NCBI GenBank assembly: GCA_020442545.1 | Contig: JAGRJX010000090.1 | Span: forward strand, 4,315-9,659 | Direction: 5' to 3' | From: Lysobacterales bacterium | GTDB lineage: Bacteria; Pseudomonadota; Gammaproteobacteria; Xanthomonadales; Xanthomonadaceae | Length of the DNA stretch: 5,345 nucleotides | In this document: in pieces, positions 1 through 4,631 of the stretch | Numbering within the stretch: the stretch's first letter is position 1 | How the letters are laid out: each line of letters opens with the position of its first letter | Made by a program: the position numbers and the translations under genes | The notes under the pieces: generated by a model | What the model saw: the letters and a program-made list of their open reading frames with translations, nothing else | What the model was told of the DNA's origin: nothing | The model's database searches: none

Positions 1-1451
1 TGAACCTCGGTCGCGCGCTGATGCAGCCGTCGGACCTGTTGCTGCTGGACGAGCCGACCAACCATCTCGACCTCGATGCCGTGCTGTGGCTGGAGCAGTG
101 GCTGCTTCGCTACGAGGGCACGCTGCTGCTGATCTCGCACGACCGCGAGTTCCTCGACGGCGCCTGCACGCACGTCCTGCACCTGCACGAAGGCCGGGCG
201 AAGCTCTACGTCGGCAACTACACCAGTTTCGAGCGCCAGCGCGCCGAGCAGCTGCGCCAGCAGCAGATTGCCCATGAGAAGGAGCAGGCCGAACGCGCAC
301 ACCTGCAGTCTTTCGTCGACCGCTTCCGCGCCAAGGCCAGCAAGGCGAAGCAGGCGCAGTCGCGGATCAAGCGACTGGAAAAACTGGCCGGCACCGAAGC
401 CGTCCGCGCCGAGCGCGCCCTGCGCATCAGTTTTCCCGAGCCCGCCAAGCTGCCGCATTCGCTGCTGCGCTTGCGCCATGCCGACTGCGGCTATCGCGAT
501 GGCGAACACGTGGCGAAGATTCTTGATGCCGTCGATTTCGGGCTGGAATCGGGTGACCGCATCGGCCTGCTGGGTCGCAACGGCGCCGGCAAGTCCACGC
601 TGGTGAAGTCGCTGGTCGGTGATATCGACCTGCTGGCCGGCGAGCGCGAAGCGCACGGCGATCTGGTCATCGGCTACTTCGCCCAGCACACCGTCGAGGC
701 GCTGCGTGCCGGCACCAGTCCCGTCGACCACCTGCGTGAACTCGCGCCGAATGAGCCGACCCAGGCCTTCCGCGACTTTCTCGGCCGCTGGAACTTTCCC
801 GGCGATCGCGCCTTCGAATGCATCGACAGTTTTTCCGGTGGCGAGCGTGCGCGCCTCGCACTGGCGCTGATTGCCTGGCAGCGACCCAACCTGCTACTGC
901 TCGATGAGCCGACCAATCACCTCGACCTCGACATGCGCGAGGCGCTGGCTGAGGCGCTCAGCGACTTCGAGGGCGCCATCGTGCTGGTCTCGCATGATCG
1001 CCACCTGATTGGTCTGGTCAGCGATCGCTACTGGCGGGTGTCAAAGGGTCATGTCGCGCCATTCGATGGTGACCTCGACGACTACGCGGCCTGGCTGCGC
1101 AACCGCAACGAATCCAATGCCGATTTCAAGGCATCGGCCGCGGCATCAACCACCAAGGCCAGTCGAGCGGTGGATGATCGCGACCACGCCCAGCGTCGCG
1201 CCGACGCCAACCAGCGCAAGCGCCAGCAGCGCCGCGTCAGTGAGATCGAAGCGCGGCTGCCCGAGCTCGAGAAGGCAATGGCCGACAACGACGCCGAACT
1301 GGCCGATCCGGCCCTGTACGCCGAGGGAGCGGACGCGCAACGCTTGCAGTTACTGCTGGCCAGGGGCGATGTCCTGCGCGGGGAGAAGGACGCGCTGGAA
1401 GCCGAATGGCTTACCCTGCACGAAGCGCTTGAGGACATGCCCTCATCGTGA
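1..1451 (+). CDS. yheS: ABC-F family ATPase, YheS-like (5' partial)
   Basis: Cytoplasmic ABC-F ATPases have two fused nucleotide-binding domains and no membrane part; members that have been studied bind the ribosome E site and relieve stalled translation. The reading frame is already open at base 3 (NLGRALMQPSD), so the ATG at 21 is internal. About 482 residues are visible; E. coli YheS is near 640, so roughly 155 N-terminal residues, with the first Walker A and signature, lie upstream. Visible in order: first Walker B DEPTNHLD (48-71) with an SHDRE switch; an Arg/Lys-rich linker (about 300-390, FRAKASKAKQAQSRIKRLE) typical of the ABC-F tRNA-interaction motif; second Walker A GRNGAGKST (573-599); signature SGGE (834-845); second Walker B LLLLDEPTNHLDLD (891-932); and an SHDRH switch. 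After the second domain comes a charged, probably coiled-coil C-terminal extension (about 1180-1440). Both catalytic Glu residues are intact. YheS is the closest subfamily from memory; Uup is less likely. Confidence 0.93.
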   Translation, partial: NLGRALMQPSDLLLLDEPTNHLDLDAVLWLEQWLLRYEGTLLLISHDREFLDGACTHVLHLHEGRAKLYVGNYTSFERQRAEQLRQQQIAHEKEQAERAHLQSFVDRFRAKASKAKQAQSRIKRLEKLAGTEAVRAERALRISFPEPAKLPHSLLRLRHADCGYRDGEHVAKILDAVDFGLESGDRIGLLGRNGAGKSTLVKSLVGDIDLLAGEREAHGDLVIGYFAQHTVEALRAGTSPVDHLRELAPNEPTQAFRDFLGRWNFPGDRAFECIDSFSGGERARLALALIAWQRPNLLLLDEPTNHLDLDMREALAEALSDFEGAIVLVSHDRHLIGLVSDRYWRVSKGHVAPFDGDLDDYAAWLRNRNESNADFKASAAASTTKASRAVDDRDHAQRRADANQRKRQQRRVSEIEARLPELEKAMADNDAELADPALYAEGADAQRLQLLLARGDVLRGEKDALEAEWLTLHEALEDMPSS

Positions 1452-1498
1452 TCACCAGGACCCGTCGACGGCATTGCCTGACGCCACCACTCTGCACC

Positions 1499-1502
1499 GG
1501 AG
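1499..1502 (+). promoter_or_regulatory. Ribosome binding site of the GST-like gene
   Basis: GGAG lies 8 bases before the ATG at 1511. This fixes the start there rather than at the upstream in-frame GTG at 1448, which overlaps the stop codon of the ABC-F gene. The surrounding 11 bases CGGAGATTGCC recur before the SIMPL gene with the same spacing. Confidence 0.75.
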
Positions 1503-1510
1503 ATTGCCGC

Positions 1511-2158
1511 ATGAAGCTCTATTACAGCCCGCTGTCCACCTACTCGCAGAAGGTCCGCATCGCCATCGCTGAAAAAGGCCTCGACATCGACACCGAAAAG
1601 GTCAACCTGATGTCGCCGGAGGCGCATGCCGCCTATCGCGAGGTCTATCCGATCGGCAAGGTGCCGTTTCTGGTGGGTGAGGACGACCATCACGTGCCGG
1701 AGTCGAGCATCATCATCGAGTATCTCGACGACAAGTTTCCCGACACGCCGCGCCTGTCGGCCAGTGGTGATGGCGACGCCCCGCGCCAGCTGCGCTGCCT
1801 CGACCGCATGACCGACTTTTACCTGATCAACACCGTCGGCGGCCTGCTGCTGCGCCGCGTCGGCGTGCGCACGCCCGACCCGATGCAGGACGAAAAGGAT
1901 CGCCATTGGCTGAACATCAGCTACGGCTGGTTGGACCGGCAACTGGGCGCGCAGCCGTTCGCCGCCGGGGATCGGTTCAGCATCGTCGACTGCGGCGTGG
2001 CCGCGGCGCTGTTCTACGCCCCGGAAGTGGCCTCGTTCGCCGGGTTCGCCAACCTCAGGGCCTACGCCGGACGACTGGCGGAACGCGACAGCGTGCGCGG
2101 TGCCCACGCCGAAATGGCGCAGGTGTGGAACGCGATCAAGCAGCGTGCTGGCGGCTGA
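1511..2158 (+). CDS. Glutathione S-transferase family protein
   Basis: This encodes a 215-residue soluble protein with the two-domain GST architecture, a normal length for a bacterial GST. The N-terminal thioredoxin-like domain (about residues 1-78) begins MKLYYSPLSTYSQKVRIAIAEKG. Ser9 or Ser12 sits where GSTs carry the catalytic Ser/Cys. The conserved cis-proline is P52 in GKVPFL, and the Glu-Ser pair that binds the gamma-glutamyl group of glutathione is E64-S65. The all-helical C-terminal domain (about 90-210) has the N-capping box S157-I-V-D160 (FSIVDCGVAAAL) seen throughout the fold. Family members conjugate glutathione to electrophiles or isomerise or reduce substrates; the substrate here cannot be read from the sequence. 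The gene starts 59 bases after the ABC-F stop on the same strand with no clear terminator between, so co-transcription is plausible. It ends facing the SIMPL gene. Confidence 0.92.
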   Translation: MKLYYSPLSTYSQKVRIAIAEKGLDIDTEKVNLMSPEAHAAYREVYPIGKVPFLVGEDDHHVPESSIIIEYLDDKFPDTPRLSASGDGDAPRQLRCLDRMTDFYLINTVGGLLLRRVGVRTPDPMQDEKDRHWLNISYGWLDRQLGAQPFAAGDRFSIVDCGVAAALFYAPEVASFAGFANLRAYAGRLAERDSVRGAHAEMAQVWNAIKQRAGG

Positions 2159-2216
2159 GTGATGTTGTCCGGCCGGATGGCAAGCGGACGGTGTGCGTGG
2201 CCGATGCGAGTGCTCC

Positions 2217-2291
2217 GTTCGTGGTGAGCGACGTCGAACCATGTACGGACGTGGTTCCGCCGCACATGGTTCGACTTCGCTCACCACGAAC
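2217..2291. repeat. REP/BIME-like inverted repeat between convergent genes
   Basis: Two 27-base arms, 2217-2243 and 2265-2291, are reverse complements with one mismatch (C at 2231 against T at 2277). The left arm runs GTTCGTGGTGAGC, then GACGTCGAACCATG; the right arm starts CATGGTTCGAC and ends GCTCACCACGAAC. The 21-base centre continues partial pairing (T, then CGG/CCG). Each arm also has weak dyad symmetry of its own (GTGGT with ACCAT), as REP units do, so the pair looks like two REP units in opposite orientation (a BIME). It sits 58 bases after the GST stop and 34 bases beyond the SIMPL stop, the usual place for such elements between convergent genes. There is no T-tract on either side, so it is not a standard intrinsic terminator, although the RNA hairpin could protect 3' ends or slow polymerase from both directions. 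Confidence 0.85.
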
Positions 2292-2305
2292 CGCTGGTCA
2301 AGCGG
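2291..2305. repeat. Small hairpin beside the REP-like element
   Basis: CCGCT (2291-2295) pairs with AGCGG (2301-2305) around a 5-base loop. It directly abuts the right arm of the large palindrome and lies 21 bases past the SIMPL stop on the minus strand. It may be part of the same 3' processing or termination structure. No T-tract follows on either strand. Confidence 0.35.
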
Positions 2306-2325
2306 CTTGCGGCGCAGGCAGAACG

Positions 2326-3045
2326 TCAGTCGACCAGGAAGTACTCGACCGTCGTCACCACGCGGATCTTCTTCACCTGCGGCGAACTCTGGTCGCGGTC
2401 GCTGATGTCGATCTGGCCCTGGCTGGCATGACGGATGCCGCCGACCTTGGCACCGGAATCCTGCGCGAACTGTTCGGCGGCGGCGCGCGCATTGGCGGTG
2501 GCCTCGGCGATCAGCGCCGGCTTGATGTCGTTCAGCGCCGTGTACTGGAAGCTCGGGCTACCTTCCGGGCCGTAGTCGAAGGTCAGCAGCACGCCGTCGC
2601 TGAGCAGTTCGCCGGCACGCTGCATGCCGGCCAGCGCGGCGGCGACCTTGGTGCTGCGTACGGTGACCGTGGATTCGGCGCGGAAACGGTTGCGCGGCCG
2701 GTTGTCGCCGTAGCTGTAGGCCTCCTGGTCGTTGACCCGTGGTGATGACAGCGCGATTTCCTCGGCGCTGAAGCCGGTATCCAGCAGGAACTGGCGGATT
2801 TTCGCGGCATTGGCGTCGAGTTCCGCCTGCACCTGCGCCAGATCGTTGCCCGCCACCGAGTGCTTCAGCGGCCACACCACCAGATCGGCATCGACGTAGC
2901 GCTCGGCCAGGCCCTTCACCGTGACGTAGCGATCTGCCGTCCGCAGGCGCTGCATGCCCTGCGCCGCAAACCAGCCGGCGGCGGCCAGACCGAGCGCGAT
3001 CATCAGGCCGGCAGCGAAGGACATTCCGGAACGTTGGCTGGACAT
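2326..3045 (-). CDS. SIMPL domain-containing protein (DUF541/COG2859), membrane-anchored
   Basis: This encodes a 239-residue protein. Residues 8-30 (MSFAAGLMIALGLAAAGWF and onward) form a single uncleaved signal-anchor or signal peptide, placing the rest in the periplasm. The mature part from about residue 38 (RYVTVKGLAERYVDADLVVWPL) matches the COG2859 form of the SIMPL fold as I remember it, and ends in the typical KKIRVVTTVEYFLVD strand. SIMPL proteins (E. coli YggE is the best known) are periplasmic or outer-membrane associated and have been linked to oxidative-stress tolerance; their biochemical activity is not established. The start is supported by GGAG 8 bases upstream (3054-3057 on the plus strand). 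The gene converges with the GST gene and is divergent from the TPR gene. Length and domain look complete, and nothing is broken. Confidence 0.9.
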   Translation of the reverse strand: MSSQRSGMSFAAGLMIALGLAAAGWFAAQGMQRLRTADRYVTVKGLAERYVDADLVVWPLKHSVAGNDLAQVQAELDANAAKIRQFLLDTGFSAEEIALSSPRVNDQEAYSYGDNRPRNRFRAESTVTVRSTKVAAALAGMQRAGELLSDGVLLTFDYGPEGSPSFQYTALNDIKPALIAEATANARAAAEQFAQDSGAKVGGIRHASQGQIDISDRDQSSPQVKKIRVVTTVEYFLVD

Positions 3046-3053
3046 CGGGCAAT

Positions 3054-3057
3054 CTCC
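3054..3057 (-). promoter_or_regulatory. Ribosome binding site of the SIMPL gene
   Basis: On the minus strand GGAG is followed by 8 bases and then the ATG at 3045. The context CGGAGATTGCC is identical over 11 bases to that before the GST-like gene. Confidence 0.75.
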
Positions 3058-3095
3058 GTCAGGATCAGTGGCGCGAGCTTAGCAGCCGCGTGGTC

Positions 3096-3113
3096 GGCGG
3101 CGCGAGCGCCGCC
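3096..3113. repeat. Perfect GC hairpin in the divergent intergenic region
   Basis: GGCGGCG (3096-3102) and CGCCGCC (3107-3113) form a perfect 7-bp stem around CGAG. It lies 50 bases upstream of the SIMPL start and about 120 bases upstream of the TPR start. It has no T-tract, so it is not a classical terminator. It could be an operator dyad or a structured leader element. The rest of the gap (3046-3235) has no convincing sigma-70 promoter: TAAGCT on the minus strand (3081-3076) and TAGACT on the plus strand (3166-3171) resemble -10 boxes, but neither has a good -35 box at the right spacing. Confidence 0.5.
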
Positions 3114-3223
3114 CTGGCTTTGCAGTTGGTCGCTCATTGGCCGCGACCTGCCGCCCGCCCGCCTGTAGACTTTCGGCTGCTCAGTGCGAGCAGGGTCATG
3201 CTTGCCGGCAGAGAGTCAATCGC

Positions 3224-3229
3224 AAGGGA
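3224..3229 (+). promoter_or_regulatory. Ribosome binding site of the TPR gene
   Basis: AAGGGA lies 6 bases before the ATG at 3236. It supports that start over a TTG at 3137 in the same frame, which would put a Cys/Arg-rich segment in front of an obvious signal peptide. Confidence 0.65.
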
Positions 3230-3235
3230 AAACAC

Positions 3236-3916
3236 ATGCTTTCTGGTCGTTTGTTCGTCGTTTCTCTAGTGTTTTTCGGCAGTCTGGTCGCGGTCGCGTC
3301 GTCAACCGCCGCTGCGGCTGAAGTCGCCGTGGAGGGCACCGCTGACATTCGAGGTGCAACCGCGCTTTATCGCGACAAGGACCCGGCGGCCTTGGGCTAT
3401 CACGCGCGATCCGGACAGAAGAACCAGTTGCGCAATGCCGTCCGGCGCACATTGAAAAAGGATCCGCAGAATGTCGCCGCCTTGGCACAACGGGCCTACT
3501 GGCACGCAGAGAGTGGCAACATCAAGGCGGCGAGGCGCGACTACGAGGCCGCCACGGCGGCATCTACAGACAATCCGGCCAACCGCGCTCGCGTGCACTG
3601 GTCACGGGGCTGGTCGCGCTACGGTCAGGGTGATGTCGCTGGCGCTATCGATGACTGGCACCAGGCCGAGAAACTGCATGGCGGGAAGCCGTTCTGGGTG
3701 CCATACACCTACGCGGTGGCCTACTGGACACTGGGCGACCGGGATCGTGCACTGGCGTGGTATGACGTCGCGGTGGCTTCCAATGCCAGCTGGGGCGACG
3801 AAGCGGCGATGAAGAAGCGCTCCAGTCACTGGGAGGATGGGGAAAAGGAAAAATTGCACGCCCTGTTCGCCGTCTGGCGGGACAGCCGAAGCGAGGCGAC
3901 GGCTTCGGCGCACTGA
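3236..3916 (+). CDS. Exported tetratricopeptide-repeat (TPR) protein
   Basis: This encodes 226 residues. Residues 1-28 are a Sec signal peptide: a short basic start (MLSGR), a hydrophobic core (LFVVSLVFFGSLVAVA) and an Ala-rich cleavage region near AAAA|E. There is no lipobox Cys. The mature protein carries three recognisable TPR-like helix pairs: about 79-112 (NVAALAQRAYWHAESGNIKAARRDYEAA), 116-149 (RVHWSRGWSRYGQGDVAGAIDDWHQAEKL) and 153-187 (YTYAVAYWTLGDRDRALAWYDVAV). They show the expected Gly-Asp turn and the Ala/Tyr positions of the second helix. Trp and Tyr are common at helix positions, which is somewhat unusual. A divergent helix pair may occupy 41-75. TPRs bind partner proteins; the partner is unknown and I do not recognise the family. 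It most likely acts in the periplasm. The gene is divergent from the SIMPL gene and 86 bases upstream of the zinc-ribbon gene. Confidence 0.85.
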   Translation: MLSGRLFVVSLVFFGSLVAVASSTAAAAEVAVEGTADIRGATALYRDKDPAALGYHARSGQKNQLRNAVRRTLKKDPQNVAALAQRAYWHAESGNIKAARRDYEAATAASTDNPANRARVHWSRGWSRYGQGDVAGAIDDWHQAEKLHGGKPFWVPYTYAVAYWTLGDRDRALAWYDVAVASNASWGDEAAMKKRSSHWEDGEKEKLHALFAVWRDSRSEATASAH

Positions 3917-3928
3917 TCCGGATCGCGG

Positions 3929-3989
3929 GTACGGAGCCGGTGGACTTGATTTCGCCGGCTTCGCCGCCATCATGGCAGCGCCTCCGTAC
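3929..3989 (+). repeat. Inverted repeat in the leader of the zinc-ribbon gene
   Basis: GTACGGAG (3929-3936) and CTCCGTAC (3982-3989) are perfect 8-base reverse complements. Between them are CCGG (3937-3940) with CCGG (3955-3958), and GCCAT-C-ATGGC (3966-3976). An alternative is a 6-bp AGCCGG/CCGGCT hairpin (3935-3940 with 3955-3960), which competes with the outer stem. The structure fills most of the 86-base gap between the TPR stop and the ATG at 4003, and its right arm ends 13 bases before that ATG. No T-tract follows, so it is unlikely to be an intrinsic terminator. Confidence 0.5.
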
Positions 3990-4002
3990 AAGTCGTTCCG
4001 CC

Positions 4003-4359
4003 ATGCCGATCTACGAATTCGAATGTCGCCACTGCGGTCATGTGTTTGACCGTCTGCAGAAGCTGTCCGATCCAGACCCGGAAACCTGTCCTGATTGCGC
4101 CACGACCGGTGTCCGACGCCGGGTGACCGCGCCGTCGTTCCGGCTGGCCGGTAGCGGCTGGTACGAGACCGATTTCAAGAAGGATGGCGACAAGAAACGC
4201 AATCTGGCGGGCGGCGATGACAAATCCGCTTCCGCTGGCAGCGACAGCAAGCCGAAGGACGGCAAGTCCGCGGACAGCAAACCCGCGACCGACGGCAAGG
4301 CGGCCAGCAAGGCCAGCAGCGACAGCAAGGCCTCCGCCGGGTCGGCGACGTCCAACTGA
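4003..4359 (+). CDS. FmdB-family zinc-ribbon protein with low-complexity tail
   Basis: This encodes 118 residues. The start MPIYEFECRHCGHVFD is the standard N-terminus of the FmdB (CxxC_CXXC_SSSS) putative regulatory family, so the ATG at 4003 is chosen although no Shine-Dalgarno sequence is visible. The zinc ligands are C8, C11, C29 and C32. The conserved segment that follows, SFRLAGSGWYETDFK (residues 45-59), is typical of proteobacterial members. From about residue 60 to the end the protein is low complexity (Lys, Ser, Ala, Asp, Gly) and probably disordered, with five D-[S/G]-K units at residues 81, 86, 91, 97 and 107. FmdB was named as a possible regulator of formamidase in Methylophilus; the function of the many small homologues is not known. 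From memory, such genes commonly sit just before aspS in proteobacteria, as here. The GTG at 3940 and TTG at 3946 in the same frame give a non-family N-terminus and are less likely. Confidence 0.9.
   Translation: MPIYEFECRHCGHVFDRLQKLSDPDPETCPDCATTGVRRRVTAPSFRLAGSGWYETDFKKDGDKKRNLAGGDDKSASAGSDSKPKDGKSADSKPATDGKAASKASSDSKASAGSATSN
4243..4329 (+). repeat. Degenerate 9-base coding repeat (D-S/G-K units)
   Basis: GACRGCAAR occurs in phase at 4243, 4258, 4273, 4291 and 4321, with spacings of 15, 15, 18 and 30 bases. The first three units give a 5-residue period (DSKPK, DGKSA, DSKPA). Related GCCAGCAAG units (A-S-K) fill the longer gap. The pattern suggests growth of the tail by short-unit duplication followed by drift. 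Confidence 0.7.
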
Positions 4360-4409
4360 TTCCGGCAGGTTGTTTCGCGTTCCTGTGAGCGCCCTCATGG
4401 CGGTCGCGG

Positions 4410-4438
4410 TTGCGTGCGAGGCGGCCGGGACTTAGCAT
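4410..4438 (+). promoter_or_regulatory. aspS: Weak sigma-70 promoter candidate for aspS
   Basis: TTGCGT (4410-4415) and TAGCAT (4433-4438) are separated by exactly 17 bases. The matches to consensus are 3 of 6 and 4 of 6, and TAGCATTT is a local AT-rich patch in GC-rich DNA. Transcription would start near 4445, giving a leader of about 185 bases. A better -35 box (TTGACC, 4468-4473) has no -10 box at the right distance. Confidence 0.22.
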
Positions 4439-4452
4439 TTGCGCCTCTTTTT
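4418..4452 (+). terminator. Possible intrinsic terminator after the zinc-ribbon gene
   Basis: GAGGCG (4418-4423) pairs perfectly with CGCCTC (4442-4447), followed at once by TTTTT (4448-4452), 59 bases after the zinc-ribbon stop. The 18-base loop is long and the stem only 6 bp, so efficiency may be modest. If real, it separates the zinc-ribbon transcript from aspS. It overlaps a weak promoter candidate, and one of the two calls may be wrong. Confidence 0.42.
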
Positions 4453-4631
4453 GCGGATTCCTCGGCCTTGACCGAGAAGGGCCTGCAGCGGTCCGGTGCG
4501 CGTGCAGGCGCGGCGAGAACCGCGAACCGGCGCTACGCGCCGCCACCTCCATCCCTCTCACGCGGTGGTAACCACGTTCGGTTCCCCCGCCTGCGAGGAA
4601 AGCTCCTCGATCGACTCCCGGCTCCAGAACC
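4453..4631 (+). other. Structured leader region upstream of aspS
   Basis: No gene is seen here. The stretch carries a series of short, mostly perfect inverted repeats: CTCGG/CCGAG (4461-4465, 4472-4476); GCCTGCA/TGCAGGC (4481-4487, 4503-4509); CGGCGC/GCGCCG around TAC (4528-4533, 4537-4542); GTGGT-A-ACCAC (4565-4575); and CGAGGA/TCCTCG around AAGC (4594-4599, 4604-4609). Longer-range pairs are ACCGCG (4519-4524) with CGCGGT (4561-4566), and GGTTC (4580-4584) with GAACC (4627-4631), the latter ending right at the aspS ATG. No Shine-Dalgarno sequence lies within 15 bases of the start; the only GAGGA (4595-4599) is 32 bases away and inside a hairpin. It matches no riboswitch class that I recognise, and chance pairing in GC-rich DNA is possible. 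Confidence 0.4.

Noticed and set aside
1448..1510. N-terminal extension of the GST to a GTG at 1448 that overlaps the ABC-F stop, suggesting translational coupling.
   Set aside because: The family N-terminus MKLYYSP starts at 1511, with GGAG at a good distance; the added residues are not GST-like.
1082..2287. A 401-codon open frame on the minus strand across the ABC-F 3' end, the GST gene and part of the palindrome.
   Set aside because: It lies antisense to two well-supported genes, its product is composed like a GC-rich shadow (Arg/His/Ala/Ser-rich with no domain), and its start lies inside the inverted repeat.
2217..2291. The palindrome as a CRISPR repeat pair, an insertion-sequence end pair or an intrinsic terminator.
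   Set aside because: There are only two arms in inverted orientation with a 21-base centre, no transposase, no spacer array, and no T-tract on either strand.
1906..2745. A 279-codon plus-strand frame running from the GST gene through the palindrome into the SIMPL gene.
   Set aside because: It overlaps the GST gene out of frame and the SIMPL gene antisense. Its Arg/Gly/Val-rich product has no recognisable domain.
3137..3235. N-terminal extension of the TPR protein to a TTG at 3137.
   Set aside because: It would place a Cys/Arg-rich stretch before an obvious signal peptide, and the ATG at 3236 has its own ribosome binding site.
3940..4002. N-terminal extension of the zinc-ribbon protein to a GTG at 3940 or TTG at 3946.
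   Set aside because: FmdB-family proteins begin with MPIYEF-like sequence; the extension has no family similarity. It is kept only as an alternative because of the GGAG 9 bases before the TTG.
3970..4398. A minus-strand open frame antisense to the zinc-ribbon gene.
   Set aside because: It is explained by the low-complexity coding strand, which lacks minus-strand stops; there is no ribosome binding site or domain.
4453..4631. A T-box or tRNA-like element before aspS.
   Set aside because: There is no T-box consensus, no cloverleaf, and no conserved tRNA T-loop sequence; T-boxes are essentially a Gram-positive feature.
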